64,000 nt of DNA from Lysobacterales bacterium 63-13 (lineage in GTDB: Bacteria > Pseudomonadota > Gammaproteobacteria > Xanthomonadales > Rhodanobacteraceae). Positions 34,628-46,951 of the stretch are shown piece after piece (positions within the stretch are counted from its first letter, which is position 1; each line of letters opens with the position of its first letter). Location: the NCBI GenBank assembly GCA_001899855.1, contig MKWR01000027.1, forward strand, positions 124,001 to 188,000, given 5' to 3'. The notes under the pieces are model-generated. The model was not told the origin of the DNA. It did no database searches and worked only from the letters and a program-made list of their open reading frames with translations. A program made the translations under genes and the position numbers.

Positions 34628-35587
34628 TCAGCGGATGACCGGTGCCGGGCGTGGCGGTGGTGGCGGCGGTGGCGTGCTGGATTTTTCCAGCGCGCTCTTG
34701 GCGATTTCCGCGATGCCGGCCAGCGAGCCGATGATGCCGGTGGCCTCGAACGGCAGCATCAGCACCTTCTGGTTCGGCGAATGCGCCATTTCCTTGAGCG
34801 CCTCGACATACTTGTTGGCAACGAAATAATTGATCGCGTTGATGTCGCCACTGGCAATCGCGTCGGACACCATCGTCGTGGCCTTGGCTTCGGCCTCGGC
34901 GAGTCGCTCGCGCGCCTCGGCCTCGCGATAGGCGGCCTCGCGCTTGCCCTCGGCTTCGAGGATCGCCGCCTGCTTCTCGCCATCGGCCTTGAGGATGGCG
35001 GCCTGGCGGAAACCTTCCGCCTCGAGGATGTTGGCGCGCTTCTCGCGCTCGGCCTTCATCTGCCGCGCCATCGAATCGACGAGATCGCGCGGTGGCGAAA
35101 TGTCCTTGATCTCGATGCGGGTGACCTTCACGCCCCAGGGATGGGTTGCCTCGTCGACGACCGTGAGCAGCTTGGCATTGATCTCGTCGCGCTTGCTCAG
35201 CGATTCATCGAGATCCATCGAACCGAGCACGGTGCGGATGTTGGTCATGATCAGGGCCAGCGAAGCCTGTTCGAGATTGGCAACCTCGTAGGCGGCCTTG
35301 GCCGCATCCAGCACCTGGTAGAAGACCACGCCGTCCACGCGCACCACGGCGTTGTCCTTGGTGATGACTTCCTGCGAGGGAACATCGAGCACCTGCTCCA
35401 TCATGTTGATCTTGTGGCCGACGCTCTGCACGACCGGCACGAGCAGATGGAATCCCGGGGTCAGCGTATGCGTGTACTTGCCCCAGCGCTGCACGGTCCA
35501 CTCGTATCCCTGCGGCACGATGCGCACCAGCTTGGCCAGGACGATGAAGGCCATGACCACGACAACCAAACCGATGAAACCACCCAT
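34628..35587 (-). CDS. SPFH/stomatin-like membrane scaffold protein
   Basis: A 319-residue protein. An N-terminal membrane anchor ([18 protein letters not shown]) is followed by the SPFH domain ([50 protein letters not shown]), then a long Glu/Ala-rich coiled coil ([26 protein letters not shown]) and a polyproline tail. It resembles QmcA-type stomatins that form membrane microdomain scaffolds. Paired with the NfeD-like gene downstream. Confidence 0.92.
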   Translation of the reverse strand: MGGFIGLVVVVMAFIVLAKLVRIVPQGYEWTVQRWGKYTHTLTPGFHLLVPVVQSVGHKINMMEQVLDVPSQEVITKDNAVVRVDGVVFYQVLDAAKAAYEVANLEQASLALIMTNIRTVLGSMDLDESLSKRDEINAKLLTVVDEATHPWGVKVTRIEIKDISPPRDLVDSMARQMKAEREKRANILEAEGFRQAAILKADGEKQAAILEAEGKREAAYREAEARERLAEAEAKATTMVSDAIASGDINAINYFVANKYVEALKEMAHSPNQKVLMLPFEATGIIGSLAGIAEIAKSALEKSSTPPPPPPPRPAPVIR

Positions 35588-35647
35588 TTGCCTCTCCCCG
35601 AGAATCCATGTCGATGCAATCTAGCAGGACTGCGCGATGAAGGGGAA

Positions 35648-36997
35648 TCAGGGTGCGGCATTCCCCTTCGCCTGCGACCGCGCAGCATCCTCCGCTTGCG
35701 CCAGGATCAAGGTGACCTGCAGGCCACCCGCGGGACGATTGGCCAGTTGCAGGCGCCCGCCGTGCGCCTCGGCAATCTCGCGTGCCAGGGCGAGGCCGAG
35801 TCCGCTGCCACTGCGCTTGGTCGAATAAAACGGCAACACCGCATTGGCCAGCACGGTCTCGCTCATGCCCGGGCCGCGATCGCGCACTTCGATGCGCACG
35901 TCGCGACCGTGCAGCGTGACGGCAAGCTCGATGTCCTCCACCGCGCCGCCCGACTCGACCGCATTCTTCAGCAGATTGATGAGCAACTGCTCGATCTGGC
36001 CGCGATCGAACCAGCCGGCGGTCGTCGGTGGCGGTCCGGCAAGGCGGAACGGCGAGTGCTGGCCAAGCGCGGCGAGGAATGGCAGCCACTCCACCGTCGA
36101 TCGCTGCGGCACGGGCAGCTTGGCGAAGTGCGCATAGCCCTGCACGAAGCTGCCAAGATGCCGCGCGCGCTCCTCGATCGTGTCGAAGACCCGCTCCAGG
36201 CGATCGAGATCACCACGCCGCGCCAGCTCCCGCCCGGAATGGGAAAGCGAGCGGATCGGCGCCAATGAATTGTTCAGCTCGTGGCTGACCACGCGGATGA
36301 CTTTTTTCCATGTGGCCACTTCCTGGCGCGACAATTCGCGGGTCATGCGACGCAGCATGACCATGCGGTGCGTGCGTCCCTGCAACTTGAACTGGCGTTG
36401 CGAGAGATGGAAGGTTTCCTCCTCGTGGTCGATCTCGATATTGAACAGCACGTCGGTGCCGAGGTTCAGGGCTTCGGAAAACTGCGGCGCGGCCTCGGCA
36501 ACGATGACATTGAAATCCGCGCCGTTCATCGTGCGCCCGCTGTTCAGCAGGCCGCGTGCGGCGAGATTGGCATACACCACGTGTCCGCCGGGCTCGATCA
36601 GGATCATCGCGGTGGGCGTGTTCTGCACGACCGTATCGAGCAGCAGTTCACGCTGGAACAGATTCTGCCGCTGCTCGCGCAGCACGCGCCCCAACTCGTT
36701 GTGCGCCGCGACCAGGTCGCCCACCTCGTCGCGCCGCGTGTTGCGGATCGAGAAACTGAAATCGCCATCGCCAAATGCCGAAACACTGCCGCTCACCGCA
36801 CGGATCAGCGCCGCCACCGGACTTGCCAGGTGTCGGGCGAGAATGAGGGCCGGAAGCACCAGCACGAGCACGCTCGCCGCAATCGCCCAGGCCGCTGAAT
36901 CAAACCACTGCAGCCACAACGCCAACACGACCGAGGTCAGCAGCGACCAGAAGGTCAGTGCCGCGGCGAGTTTTCCTTCCAGCGAGAAGATGCGCAT
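35648..36997 (-). CDS. NtrY-like sensor histidine kinase
   Basis: A 449-residue membrane kinase starting MRIFSLEGKLAAAL. It has two N-terminal helices, a HAMP linker (RHLASPVAALIRAVSG...FGDGDFSFSIRNTRRDEVGDLVAAHNELG), a PAS domain (VVQNTPTAMILIEPGGHVVYAN), the phosphoacceptor H-box VSHELNNSLAPIRSLS, and an ATPase domain (QLLINLLKNAVE, DRGPGM, FYSTKRSGSGLGLAL). The HELNNSL form is typical of NtrY/NtrB-type kinases that partner NtrC-class activators. No response regulator gene is adjacent; the NtrC-type gene at 56-57 kb is a candidate partner. Confidence 0.9.
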   Translation of the reverse strand: MRIFSLEGKLAAALTFWSLLTSVVLALWLQWFDSAAWAIAASVLVLVLPALILARHLASPVAALIRAVSGSVSAFGDGDFSFSIRNTRRDEVGDLVAAHNELGRVLREQRQNLFQRELLLDTVVQNTPTAMILIEPGGHVVYANLAARGLLNSGRTMNGADFNVIVAEAAPQFSEALNLGTDVLFNIEIDHEEETFHLSQRQFKLQGRTHRMVMLRRMTRELSRQEVATWKKVIRVVSHELNNSLAPIRSLSHSGRELARRGDLDRLERVFDTIEERARHLGSFVQGYAHFAKLPVPQRSTVEWLPFLAALGQHSPFRLAGPPPTTAGWFDRGQIEQLLINLLKNAVESGGAVEDIELAVTLHGRDVRIEVRDRGPGMSETVLANAVLPFYSTKRSGSGLGLALAREIAEAHGGRLQLANRPAGGLQVTLILAQAEDAARSQAKGNAAP

Positions 36998-37180
36998 GCG
37001 AGGTGGCGTCCCGGCAAGCAAGGCAGCAGGGTGCATTGTCCGGGCAAGCCCTTGCCGCATACAACCAGCCGACGCCCGGCGCAGCGATTGCGGCCATGCC
37101 CACGTGAACGCGATGCCTCTTCACGATCACGCCGGCCTGCCCGCGCTGGCGCGTGATGCCCACACACACGCGGATGTCGC

Positions 37181-37186
37181 TACAAT
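37181..37186 (+). promoter_or_regulatory. Candidate -10 box of the tRNA gene
   Basis: TACAAT, 58 bases before the mature tRNA 5' end; the -35 is weak. Confidence 0.35.
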
Positions 37187-37243
37187 TCGCCGCCACTGCT
37201 GCGGCCAGGCTTGTCCAGGCCACTTCCTTGCGACACGCGCACC

Positions 37244-37319
<76 letters not shown>

Positions 37320-37566
37320 TCAGCCAGCCTGGTCGTGTTCGACAACGACCGGTGTTTGGCTGAATATGCAAAAGAATTCCACAGCTTGTGTGCGTTTGGG
37401 GCAGTACGCATCGTGGCGCGAGGTTGCGGCGCTTGTGGAATGTGTCTGCAACGATTCTGGTGCGGCCCTGATCAGTGAAAGTCGCCCGGACAAAACAAAT
37501 CTTGCCGATTGCGGGCCACATGCCCCACAAGCCCGTTCTTCGCACTTTCGCCAAGAGCACTGAGCC

Positions 37567-38202
37567 ATGAGTCTCGTAAAGTCCAAACAGCGTGTTGCCG
37601 ACCACGGAGAGGTGTTTACCCCTTCCTGGATGGTCGAAGATATGCTCGATCTGGTGAAAGGCGAGGCCGGGCGGATCGACAGCCGGTTCCTGGAGCCGGC
37701 GTGCGGCAGCGGAAACTTCCTCGTGCACGTCCTGCGGAGGAAGCTCGCTGCCGTCGAACTTAAGTACGGGAGATCCGAGTTCGAAAAGCGCCACTTCGCG
37801 CTGTTCGGGCTCATGTGCATCTACGGCATCGAACTGCTGCCCGACAACATCGCCGAGTGCCGCGACAACCTGCTCGACATCCTTGCAGAGTACCTGCGCA
37901 TCGACGACACGGACGACTTTTACCGTGCGGCCCGCTACGTCTTGTCGCAGAACCTCATTCACGGCGATGCCTTGACCATGCTCGACAGCAACGGCCAGCC
38001 GATTGCATTTCCCGAGTGGGGCTACCTCGGGAAAGGCAAGTTCCAGCGTCGTGACTTCCGTTTGGACGTGCTCACGCATTCGTCGGCGTTCAGCGCGAAG
38101 GATGACCTTTTCTCCCAGCTCGGCAAGCATGAGCTCTTTTCGCCGATCCGGGAGCATCCGGTCATGACGGTGGCTGCCCTTGCGCAAGGAATCAATCTGT
38201 GA
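37567..38202 (+). CDS. Small DNA methylase subunit (N-6 methylase, SAM-binding half)
   Basis: A 211-residue protein. SAM motif I is EPACGSGNFL (residues about 43-52), preceded by DHGEVFTPSWMVEDMLDL as in type I/Eco57I methylases. No NPPY catalytic motif is present, so it cannot methylate DNA alone in the usual way. The C-terminal part (WGYLGKGKFQRRDFRLDVLT) is conserved in small proteins annotated as restriction subunit M. It is the first gene of a five-gene coupled operon; its stop overlaps the next start by GTGA. Confidence 0.8.
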   Translation: MSLVKSKQRVADHGEVFTPSWMVEDMLDLVKGEAGRIDSRFLEPACGSGNFLVHVLRRKLAAVELKYGRSEFEKRHFALFGLMCIYGIELLPDNIAECRDNLLDILAEYLRIDDTDDFYRAARYVLSQNLIHGDALTMLDSNGQPIAFPEWGYLGKGKFQRRDFRLDVLTHSSAFSAKDDLFSQLGKHELFSPIREHPVMTVAALAQGINL

Positions 38203-38732
38203 GCACGCCGGCGCAAGCCAGGCGCATCATTATCATTGCCGGCCCTAACGGTGCAGGGAAAACCACCTTCGCGCACAGCTTCCTGCCTGCCGAGGCACAG
38301 TTGCCGCGCTTCATCAATGCCGATCTGATTGCCGCGGGCCTGGCACCGTTCGCGCCGGACAGCGCCGCCGTCAAGGCCGGACGCTTGATGCTCGAAGAAA
38401 TCGGGCAGTGCGCCCGGCGCGGCGAAAGTTTCGCTTTCGAAACCACGCTGTCCGGCTCGGGCTATCTTCGTCACATCGCGCGATGGCGGGCGGTCGGCTA
38501 CACAGTCAGCCTCTATTTCCTGAGCCTGCCAAATGTCGAAATGGCCATCGCCCGCGTGGCATCACGCGTACGCCAAGGCGGGCACGACATTCCGGAAGCG
38601 GTCATCCGCCGCCGCTTTGCCTCCGGCCTGGAGAATTTCCATCATCGTTACAAACACGCCGTCGATGATTGGGCTTTGTACGACAATGCCGGTATCGAAC
38701 CGGTCCTGCTGGAATGGGGTGAGAACACATGA
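38199..38732 (+). CDS. Zeta toxin-like P-loop kinase
   Basis: A 177-residue protein with GTG start. The Walker A motif is AGPNGAGKTTF at about residues 14-24, followed by LPRFINADLIAAGLAPF and the FETTLSG segment typical of zeta toxins and related kinases. Zeta toxins phosphorylate UDP-N-acetylglucosamine; this family also holds kinases with other targets. It overlaps both neighbours by four bases. The small gene that follows is the candidate antitoxin. Confidence 0.85.
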   Translation: MSTPAQARRIIIIAGPNGAGKTTFAHSFLPAEAQLPRFINADLIAAGLAPFAPDSAAVKAGRLMLEEIGQCARRGESFAFETTLSGSGYLRHIARWRAVGYTVSLYFLSLPNVEMAIARVASRVRQGGHDIPEAVIRRRFASGLENFHHRYKHAVDDWALYDNAGIEPVLLEWGENT

Positions 38733-38917
38733 CGCAGCAAGAACTTTCCAAAGCCAGCAATCCGGTCCTGCGCGCCTCGCTCGCTGCCATGCGACGTGCG
38801 GCGGAACTGGCGCGCCAGAAGGCCATCCAGACCGATACGGAAATCATCGTCGTGCGCGATGGCAAGCCGGTTCGCATACCCGCCGAAGCGTTGCGCGCTG
38901 AGCGCCGCAAGCCATGA
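38729..38917 (+). CDS. Small protein, candidate partner or antitoxin of the zeta-like kinase
   Basis: A 62-residue basic, mostly helical protein (MRRAAELARQKAIQTDTEIIVVRDGKPVRIPAEALR). No DNA-binding motif is clear. Small genes with the pattern of a helix followed by a short beta hairpin (IIVVRDGKPVRI) often follow zeta-like kinases. ATGA overlaps on both sides show it is translated with the toxin-like gene before it and the methylase after it. Confidence 0.6.
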   Translation: MTQQELSKASNPVLRASLAAMRRAAELARQKAIQTDTEIIVVRDGKPVRIPAEALRAERRKP

Positions 38918-40546
38918 ACGACGAAGCTGCAGGGCAGGCAGGATTCGCCCTGAAGGGCCGCAACCCGGACATCCTCACCTGCATCGCCAATCTATCCAAC
39001 GATGAGGTATTCACGCCGCCGGAGTTCGCAAACCGGATGCTCGATACCGTGGCTGAGGCATGGGCAGCGGATCACGAGGGCGCGAACATCTGGGCGAACG
39101 CGGACGTGAGGTTTATCGATCCGTTCACCAAGTCTGGCGTCTTCCTGCGCGAGATCGCCAGGCGGCTGACCGAAGGCCTGAAGGACGCGATTCCGGACTT
39201 GCAGGCGCGCGTCGACCACATTCTTGCCAAGCAGGTGTTTGGTATCGCCATTACTCAACTTACCAGCCTGCTGGCACGGCGAAGCCTCTACTGCTCGAAG
39301 CACGCCAATGGCGAGCACTCCATCGGCAAGTCATTTGATCGAGATGCGGGTAATGTCTGGTTCGAGCGTGTGGAGCACTTGTGGGATGGCGAGAAGTGCG
39401 CGTATTGCGGTGCGAGCAAGAAGGCGCTGGATCGCGGCGGGGGAATGGAAACGCACGCCTATGCGTTTATCCATGCCGACGATATCAAGACGCGAATGGG
39501 CGAGATCTTTGGGGGCAACATGCAGTTCGACGTAATCATTGGCAATCCACCGTATCAGTTGGACGACGGCGGAAACAATGCAAGTGCCATTCCGATCTAC
39601 AACCGTTTCGTTGAACAATCGAAGGCACTGGAGCCGCGTTTCTTGACGATGGTTATTCCATCGCGTTGGCTTTTCGGTGGCCGCGGGTTGGATGATTTCC
39701 GGAAAACGATGTTGACAGACAACCGAATTCGCACCCTTATTGACTATCCCGACAGTCGTCAAGTCTTTCCAAGCGTCGACGTTGCTGGTGGCATCTGCTA
39801 CTTCCTGTGGGATAGAGACAATCCTGGCGGGTGCCGAATTATCGAGTTCGAACACGGCATGGAATCTACAGAAGCCGTGCGTCCGCTTCTGGAAGATGGC
39901 GCTGAAGTTTTCATCCGCAGCAATCGGGCACTTCCCATCTTGCGTAAGATCATGGCGGTCGAGAACAAGCACAGCACAGCATTACTTACGTTACCTGAGG
40001 AAAGACGATTTGATCGGCAGGTTAGCCAGCAGAAGCCGTTTGGCCTTCGCACATTCTTCCGGGGCGTAAAGAAGAAATCTGGAACAAATGACGTGCTAGT
40101 GCTTCAGAGTGGGGGTCGTGCTTGGACATCACGTTCCGAAGTACTCGCTGGTCACGACCTGATCGATAAGTGGAAGGTCTTCACGTCCAAGTCTTCATCG
40201 GAGCACGCTGGGCAGGTTGATAAAAATGGGCAGCGCCGCGTCTTGTCCCTTTCCGGCGTAATACCGCCCGGTTCGGTGGTGACGGAGACCTACATACTAG
40301 TTGGCGCATACGATACTGAGATGGAAGCAAGGAACTGCTTTTCCTACATCATCACAAAGCTATTTCGGTTTCTCATCTCAGTTCGGTCGTCAGCACAAGA
40401 CCTTTCTCGTTCAGCCTATCAATTCGTTCCGATTCAGGATTTCTCAGAATCATGGACCGATGAGAAGTTAAGTTTGAGGTATGGGCTTACGGACGACGAG
40501 GTTGCATATATAGACAAGCTCATCCGACCAATGGAAATTGGCGCTG

Positions 40547-40554
<8 letters not shown>
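38914..40554 (+). CDS. Eco57I-type DNA methylase of a restriction-modification system
   Basis: A 546-residue protein. It opens with NLSNDEVFTPPEFANRML and a diverged SAM motif (FIDPFTKSGVFLREIARRL). A zinc-knuckle-like CAYCGASKKALD lies near residue 165. The catalytic adenine-methylase motif IGNPPYQLDDGG is near residue 210, followed by MVIPSRWLFGGRGLDDFRK. The C-terminal third probably recognises DNA. Base composition falls in the second half of the gene, from about 39.6 kb, suggesting separate ancestry of the recognition region. Overlaps the helicase gene by eight bases. Confidence 0.88.
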
Positions 40555-43090
<2,536 letters not shown>

Positions 43091-43202
43091 GACCGAAAAT
43101 CATCGCGAAATTTTGATGCTGCCTGCACCTTGAGAGGGTGAGGCTCGCGAGATGCGCGTGGCTGAATGCGGGACAATGCAGCAGCTTAATGCCACCACGC
43201 AA

Positions 43203-44696
43203 TCAGTCTTCGCGGGTCACGCGCAACACTTCTTCGGTGGTGGTCTGGCCGGCCAGGCATTTGCGCCAGCCGTCTTCGAGGATGCTCGGTGCGCGCGTGC
43301 GCGCGTGGCGTTCGAGCTCGGCTTCGGATGCACCTTCGTGGATCAGGCGACGCATGACGTCATCCACCGGTACCAGTTCGTAGATGCCGGTGCGGCCCTT
43401 GTAGCCGGCATGGCGGCTGCCGAGATCGCTGCGTGGCCGATACAGGGTGACCACGCTGTCGGCGGCCTGGCCAAATGCGGCAAGCTCGGCCGGGCTGGCT
43501 TGATAGCTTTCGCGGGTTGCCGGATCGAGCGCGCGCACGAGGCGCTGGGCGAGCACGCCAACCAGGCTTGATGAGAGCAGGAACGGTTCCACGCCCATGT
43601 CGCGCAGTCGCGCCACCGCGCCGACCGCCGAGTTGGTGTGCAGGGTCGACAGCACCAGATGGCCGGTCAGCGACGCCTGCACGGCGGTTTCGGCGGTATC
43701 CAGATCGCGGATTTCGCCGACCATGACCACGTCCGGATCCTGGCGCAGGATGGCGCGCAGTCCTCGGGCGAAGGTCATGTCGACGCGCGTGTTGACCTGG
43801 GTCTGGCCGATGCCGTCGATGTAGTACTCGATGGGATCCTCGACGGTCATGATGTTGCGCGAGGAATCATTGAGCTTGAGCAAGGCACCATACAACGTGG
43901 TGGTCTTGCCCGAGCCGGTCGGGCCGGTCACCAGCAGGATGCCGTGCGGACGCGCGATCATCGACTCAAGCCGCGTGCGCGTATCCGCGTCCATGCCGAG
44001 CTGGACCAGGTCGAGACGGCCCGCCTGCTTGTCGAGCAGGCGCAGGACGACACGTTCGCCGTGGCCGGCCGGGATCGTCGACACGCGCACATCGACCGGA
44101 CGCCCGGCGATGCGCAGGCCGATGCGGCCATCCTGTGGCAGGCGCTTCTCGGCGATGTCCAGCTTGGCCATGACCTTGATGCGGCTGACCACGGCATTGG
44201 CGATGCCTTTCTGCGGCGCCAGCACTTCACGCAGCACGCCATCGATGCGAAAACGCACGACCAGGCGACTTTCGAACGGCTCGATGTGGATGTCCGAGGC
44301 ACCTTCTTTCACCGCCTCGGTCAGCAGCGCATTGATCAGGCGGATGATCGGCGCATCGTCCTCGCTTTCCAGCAGGTCTTCCGGTTCGGGCAACTCGTCG
44401 GCGAGGGTTTTCAGATCGAGGCGTTCATCGAGATCCGAAACCATGGCGCGGGCATCGTCGCCCTGCTCGTAGAGATCACGCAGCAGGCGCTCGAAGGCAG
44501 CCGGTTCGTAGGCGGTGAGTTTCAGGTCGACGCCGAGGTGGCGACGCAATTCGGCCAGCACCTCGGGACGCACGCCCTGGCGACAGGCGATGTCGGCCGA
44601 ACCTTCGTGCCATGCCGTCAGGGTCGCGCCGTGCCGCCGCGCGAAGCCGAAGCCGGGTCGCGATGGCCGTGCCTCTGCGCGTGCCGCTTCGCTCAT
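43203..44696 (-). CDS. gspE: Type II secretion ATPase
   Basis: A 497-residue protein. The Walker A motif is GPTGSGKTT (258-266), with the Asp box VEDPIEYYIDGIGQTQVN, Walker B ILRQDPDVVMVGEIRD and His box LVLSTLHTNSA. The N-terminal domain is that of GspE. The four-cysteine motif usual near the C-terminus of GspE is missing: the stretch LYRPRSDLGSRHAGYKGRTGIYELV has none. It powers pseudopilus assembly at the inner membrane. Coupled to gspD by a four-base overlap. Confidence 0.94.
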   Translation of the reverse strand: MSEAARAEARPSRPGFGFARRHGATLTAWHEGSADIACRQGVRPEVLAELRRHLGVDLKLTAYEPAAFERLLRDLYEQGDDARAMVSDLDERLDLKTLADELPEPEDLLESEDDAPIIRLINALLTEAVKEGASDIHIEPFESRLVVRFRIDGVLREVLAPQKGIANAVVSRIKVMAKLDIAEKRLPQDGRIGLRIAGRPVDVRVSTIPAGHGERVVLRLLDKQAGRLDLVQLGMDADTRTRLESMIARPHGILLVTGPTGSGKTTTLYGALLKLNDSSRNIMTVEDPIEYYIDGIGQTQVNTRVDMTFARGLRAILRQDPDVVMVGEIRDLDTAETAVQASLTGHLVLSTLHTNSAVGAVARLRDMGVEPFLLSSSLVGVLAQRLVRALDPATRESYQASPAELAAFGQAADSVVTLYRPRSDLGSRHAGYKGRTGIYELVPVDDVMRRLIHEGASEAELERHARTRAPSILEDGWRKCLAGQTTTEEVLRVTRED

Positions 44697-46750
44697 TGCC
44701 CGTTCCGCGGCTTCGGTGTCTGCGTGCTGCCCACGTCCAAGCCGGGATCGCTGAGGAAGTCGCGCACTTCGGGCAACAGCGGCCGTTCGCTGCGCGGGGT
44801 CAGTGGTGCGCTTTCCTCGCGCAATTGCAGTTGTTCCGTGCGCATGTAGTTGTACTTTTCGCTGGAGACGGCAGCTTCGGTGGCCGCGTCGCGCAGGATC
44901 TTGGGCCGCAGGAACACCATCAGGTCGCGCTTCTCGTTCTTGTTCGAGCGATAGCGGAAGAGGTTGCCGATGACCGGAATGCTGCCGAGACCCGGCACCT
45001 TGCTGTTGCTGTCGCTGACATTGGTGTCGATCAGGCCGCCAAGCACGAGCAGGGCGTTGTCGGCGACCAGCACGCTGGTGGTGAGTTCACGCTTGTTGGT
45101 GACCAGATCGACCGCGCCGCTCACCGGTGGCGCCAGCGAGGAGACTTCCTGATGGATCTCCATGCGCACGGCATCGCCTTCGTTGACGTGCGGAGTGACC
45201 TTAAGCACCAGGCCGACATCCTTGCGTTCGATGGTCTGGAACGGATTGGTGACCTGGCCGTTCTGCCCGCTGCTGGCGGTGTTGGTGTAGGAGCCGGTCA
45301 GGAACGGCACTTCCTGGGCAACCTTGATTTCGGCTTCCTGGTTGTCGAGGGTGAGGATCGATGGCGTCGACAGGATATTGGTCTTGCCATCGCCACGCAG
45401 GGCGCGCACGAGGGCGCCGAGGTTGAGGATCTCCTTGTCCGTGCCCGGCAGCTTGATGGTCCCGTCGATGTAACCCAGCGACAAGCCGCCCAATCCGGAA
45501 AGGCCAAGCGGATTGGTGGCCAGAGCGGTCAGTGCCGAGTTGCCGTTCGGCCCGGGGAAATTGGTGCCGCCGATGACACCCTGGCCCAGCGTGCCATCGT
45601 CGCGCTGCGGCGCGGTGAACCATTGCACGCCAATTTCGCTGGCCGTGGAGTCGGCGACTTCGGCAATGATTGCCTCGATCAACACCTGGGCGCGGCGCAC
45701 GTCGAGCTGGCGCACCACCGAGGCGAGCGAGCGGAACACCGCCGGCGGCGCGCTGATGATCAGCGAATTGGTCTGCTCGTGGGCCTGGATGGTCGCCGTG
45801 GATGCAGCCGCCGAGCCGCCGGCCTCGCCGGGCTTGGGCACGCTCGGCGGGGCGATGCCGGTCAGCGTCGCCGAGATGCCCTGCAGGATCGGCACCAGGT
45901 CCTTGGCATTGGCATTGCGCAGGTAGATGACCTGGGTATCGCCGCCGTTTTCAAGCGGTGTGTCCAGGTGCGCGATCAAGGCACGCAACTTCAGCCGCGC
46001 GTTCTTCGCGCCCGCGAGCAGGATCGAATTGGTCCGCGTATCGGCAAACACGCGCGGCGATTCGGCATTCACCTGGGTGGCCTTGTCATCGGCCAGCGAG
46101 GTCAGCGTGCGCGCCATTTCCGCGGCGTTCGCGTGCAGCAGCGGAATCACCTCGACCTCGGCATCGGAAACCGTGTCGATGCGCTGGATGATGTTGACCA
46201 GGCGCGCGACATTGCCGGCGCGATCGGAGATGACCAGCGAGTTCGACGAGGCATGGGCGATCAACTGGCCGCCCTGCGGCATCAACGGCCGCAGGATCTG
46301 GATCAACTCGTTGGCCGAGACATGCTTGACCGGCACGATCTGCGTGATCAGCTCGTCGGCGGAATGGTTGCGGTCGCCGTTCAAGGCCGCCGAGCCATCC
46401 TGCTGCGCCATCGCCTCGGGGACGATCTTGATCATGCTGCCCTGGGTGATCGCGGCGTAACCGTGCACGCGCAGCACGGAGAGGAACACGTCGTAGATTT
46501 CGTCGGGCTTCATCGGCTTGGCCGAGATCACCGTGACCTTGCCTTGCACGTTCGGGCCGAGGATGAAGTTCTTGCCGGTGATTTCCGAGACCGTGGCGAT
46601 CAGCGCCTGGATATCGGCATCCTTCAAATTGAGCGTATGCCGACCGTCGGCGTTGGCCACAGCCGTGGACGGCGGCGTTTGCGCCTGTGCAGTCGCCAGC
46701 AGCACGCATGCCAACAGCAGGAAGATTCGGGACAGGAAAGCAGACTTCAT
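44693..46750 (-). CDS. gspD: Type II secretion outer-membrane secretin
   Basis: A 685-residue protein with a signal peptide (MKSAFLSRIFLLLACVLLATAQA). Four N domains follow (HTLNLKDADIQALIATVSEITGKNFILGP; ITQIVPVKHVSANELIQILRPL; EVIPLLHANAAEMARTL). Then comes the secretin core: VLIEAIIAEV, SIPVIGNLFRYRSNKNEKRDLMVFLRP with VPGLGSIPVIG. An Ala/Gly-rich insertion (residues about 310-330) lies in the N3 domain. It forms the outer membrane pore. gspC is upstream, 201 bases away. Confidence 0.96.
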   Translation of the reverse strand: MKSAFLSRIFLLLACVLLATAQAQTPPSTAVANADGRHTLNLKDADIQALIATVSEITGKNFILGPNVQGKVTVISAKPMKPDEIYDVFLSVLRVHGYAAITQGSMIKIVPEAMAQQDGSAALNGDRNHSADELITQIVPVKHVSANELIQILRPLMPQGGQLIAHASSNSLVISDRAGNVARLVNIIQRIDTVSDAEVEVIPLLHANAAEMARTLTSLADDKATQVNAESPRVFADTRTNSILLAGAKNARLKLRALIAHLDTPLENGGDTQVIYLRNANAKDLVPILQGISATLTGIAPPSVPKPGEAGGSAAASTATIQAHEQTNSLIISAPPAVFRSLASVVRQLDVRRAQVLIEAIIAEVADSTASEIGVQWFTAPQRDDGTLGQGVIGGTNFPGPNGNSALTALATNPLGLSGLGGLSLGYIDGTIKLPGTDKEILNLGALVRALRGDGKTNILSTPSILTLDNQEAEIKVAQEVPFLTGSYTNTASSGQNGQVTNPFQTIERKDVGLVLKVTPHVNEGDAVRMEIHQEVSSLAPPVSGAVDLVTNKRELTTSVLVADNALLVLGGLIDTNVSDSNSKVPGLGSIPVIGNLFRYRSNKNEKRDLMVFLRPKILRDAATEAAVSSEKYNYMRTEQLQLREESAPLTPRSERPLLPEVRDFLSDPGLDVGSTQTPKPRNGQ

Positions 46751-46951
46751 CGGCTCGGACTCTCAATCAGGTTAATGCTGGCAGATGGCCGATCGTCGCA
46801 TCACGCGCTGTCGCGCCGGATTCCCGACAACCTCCGCATCCCCTCGGCGGCGGACGCGCAAGCGTAGCAAAGCCCGCGATCTGGCGCTGCCTCGATGAAT
46901 TCCCGAATCCCGCTCTCAACAGCCGCACGGCTGCTCATCCCGCACCCCGGC

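Noticed and set aside
37567-38202. Pseudogene of a truncated methylase
   Set aside because: It has an intact frame, a good start and coupling to the next gene, and its C-terminal part resembles that of known small subunit-M proteins.
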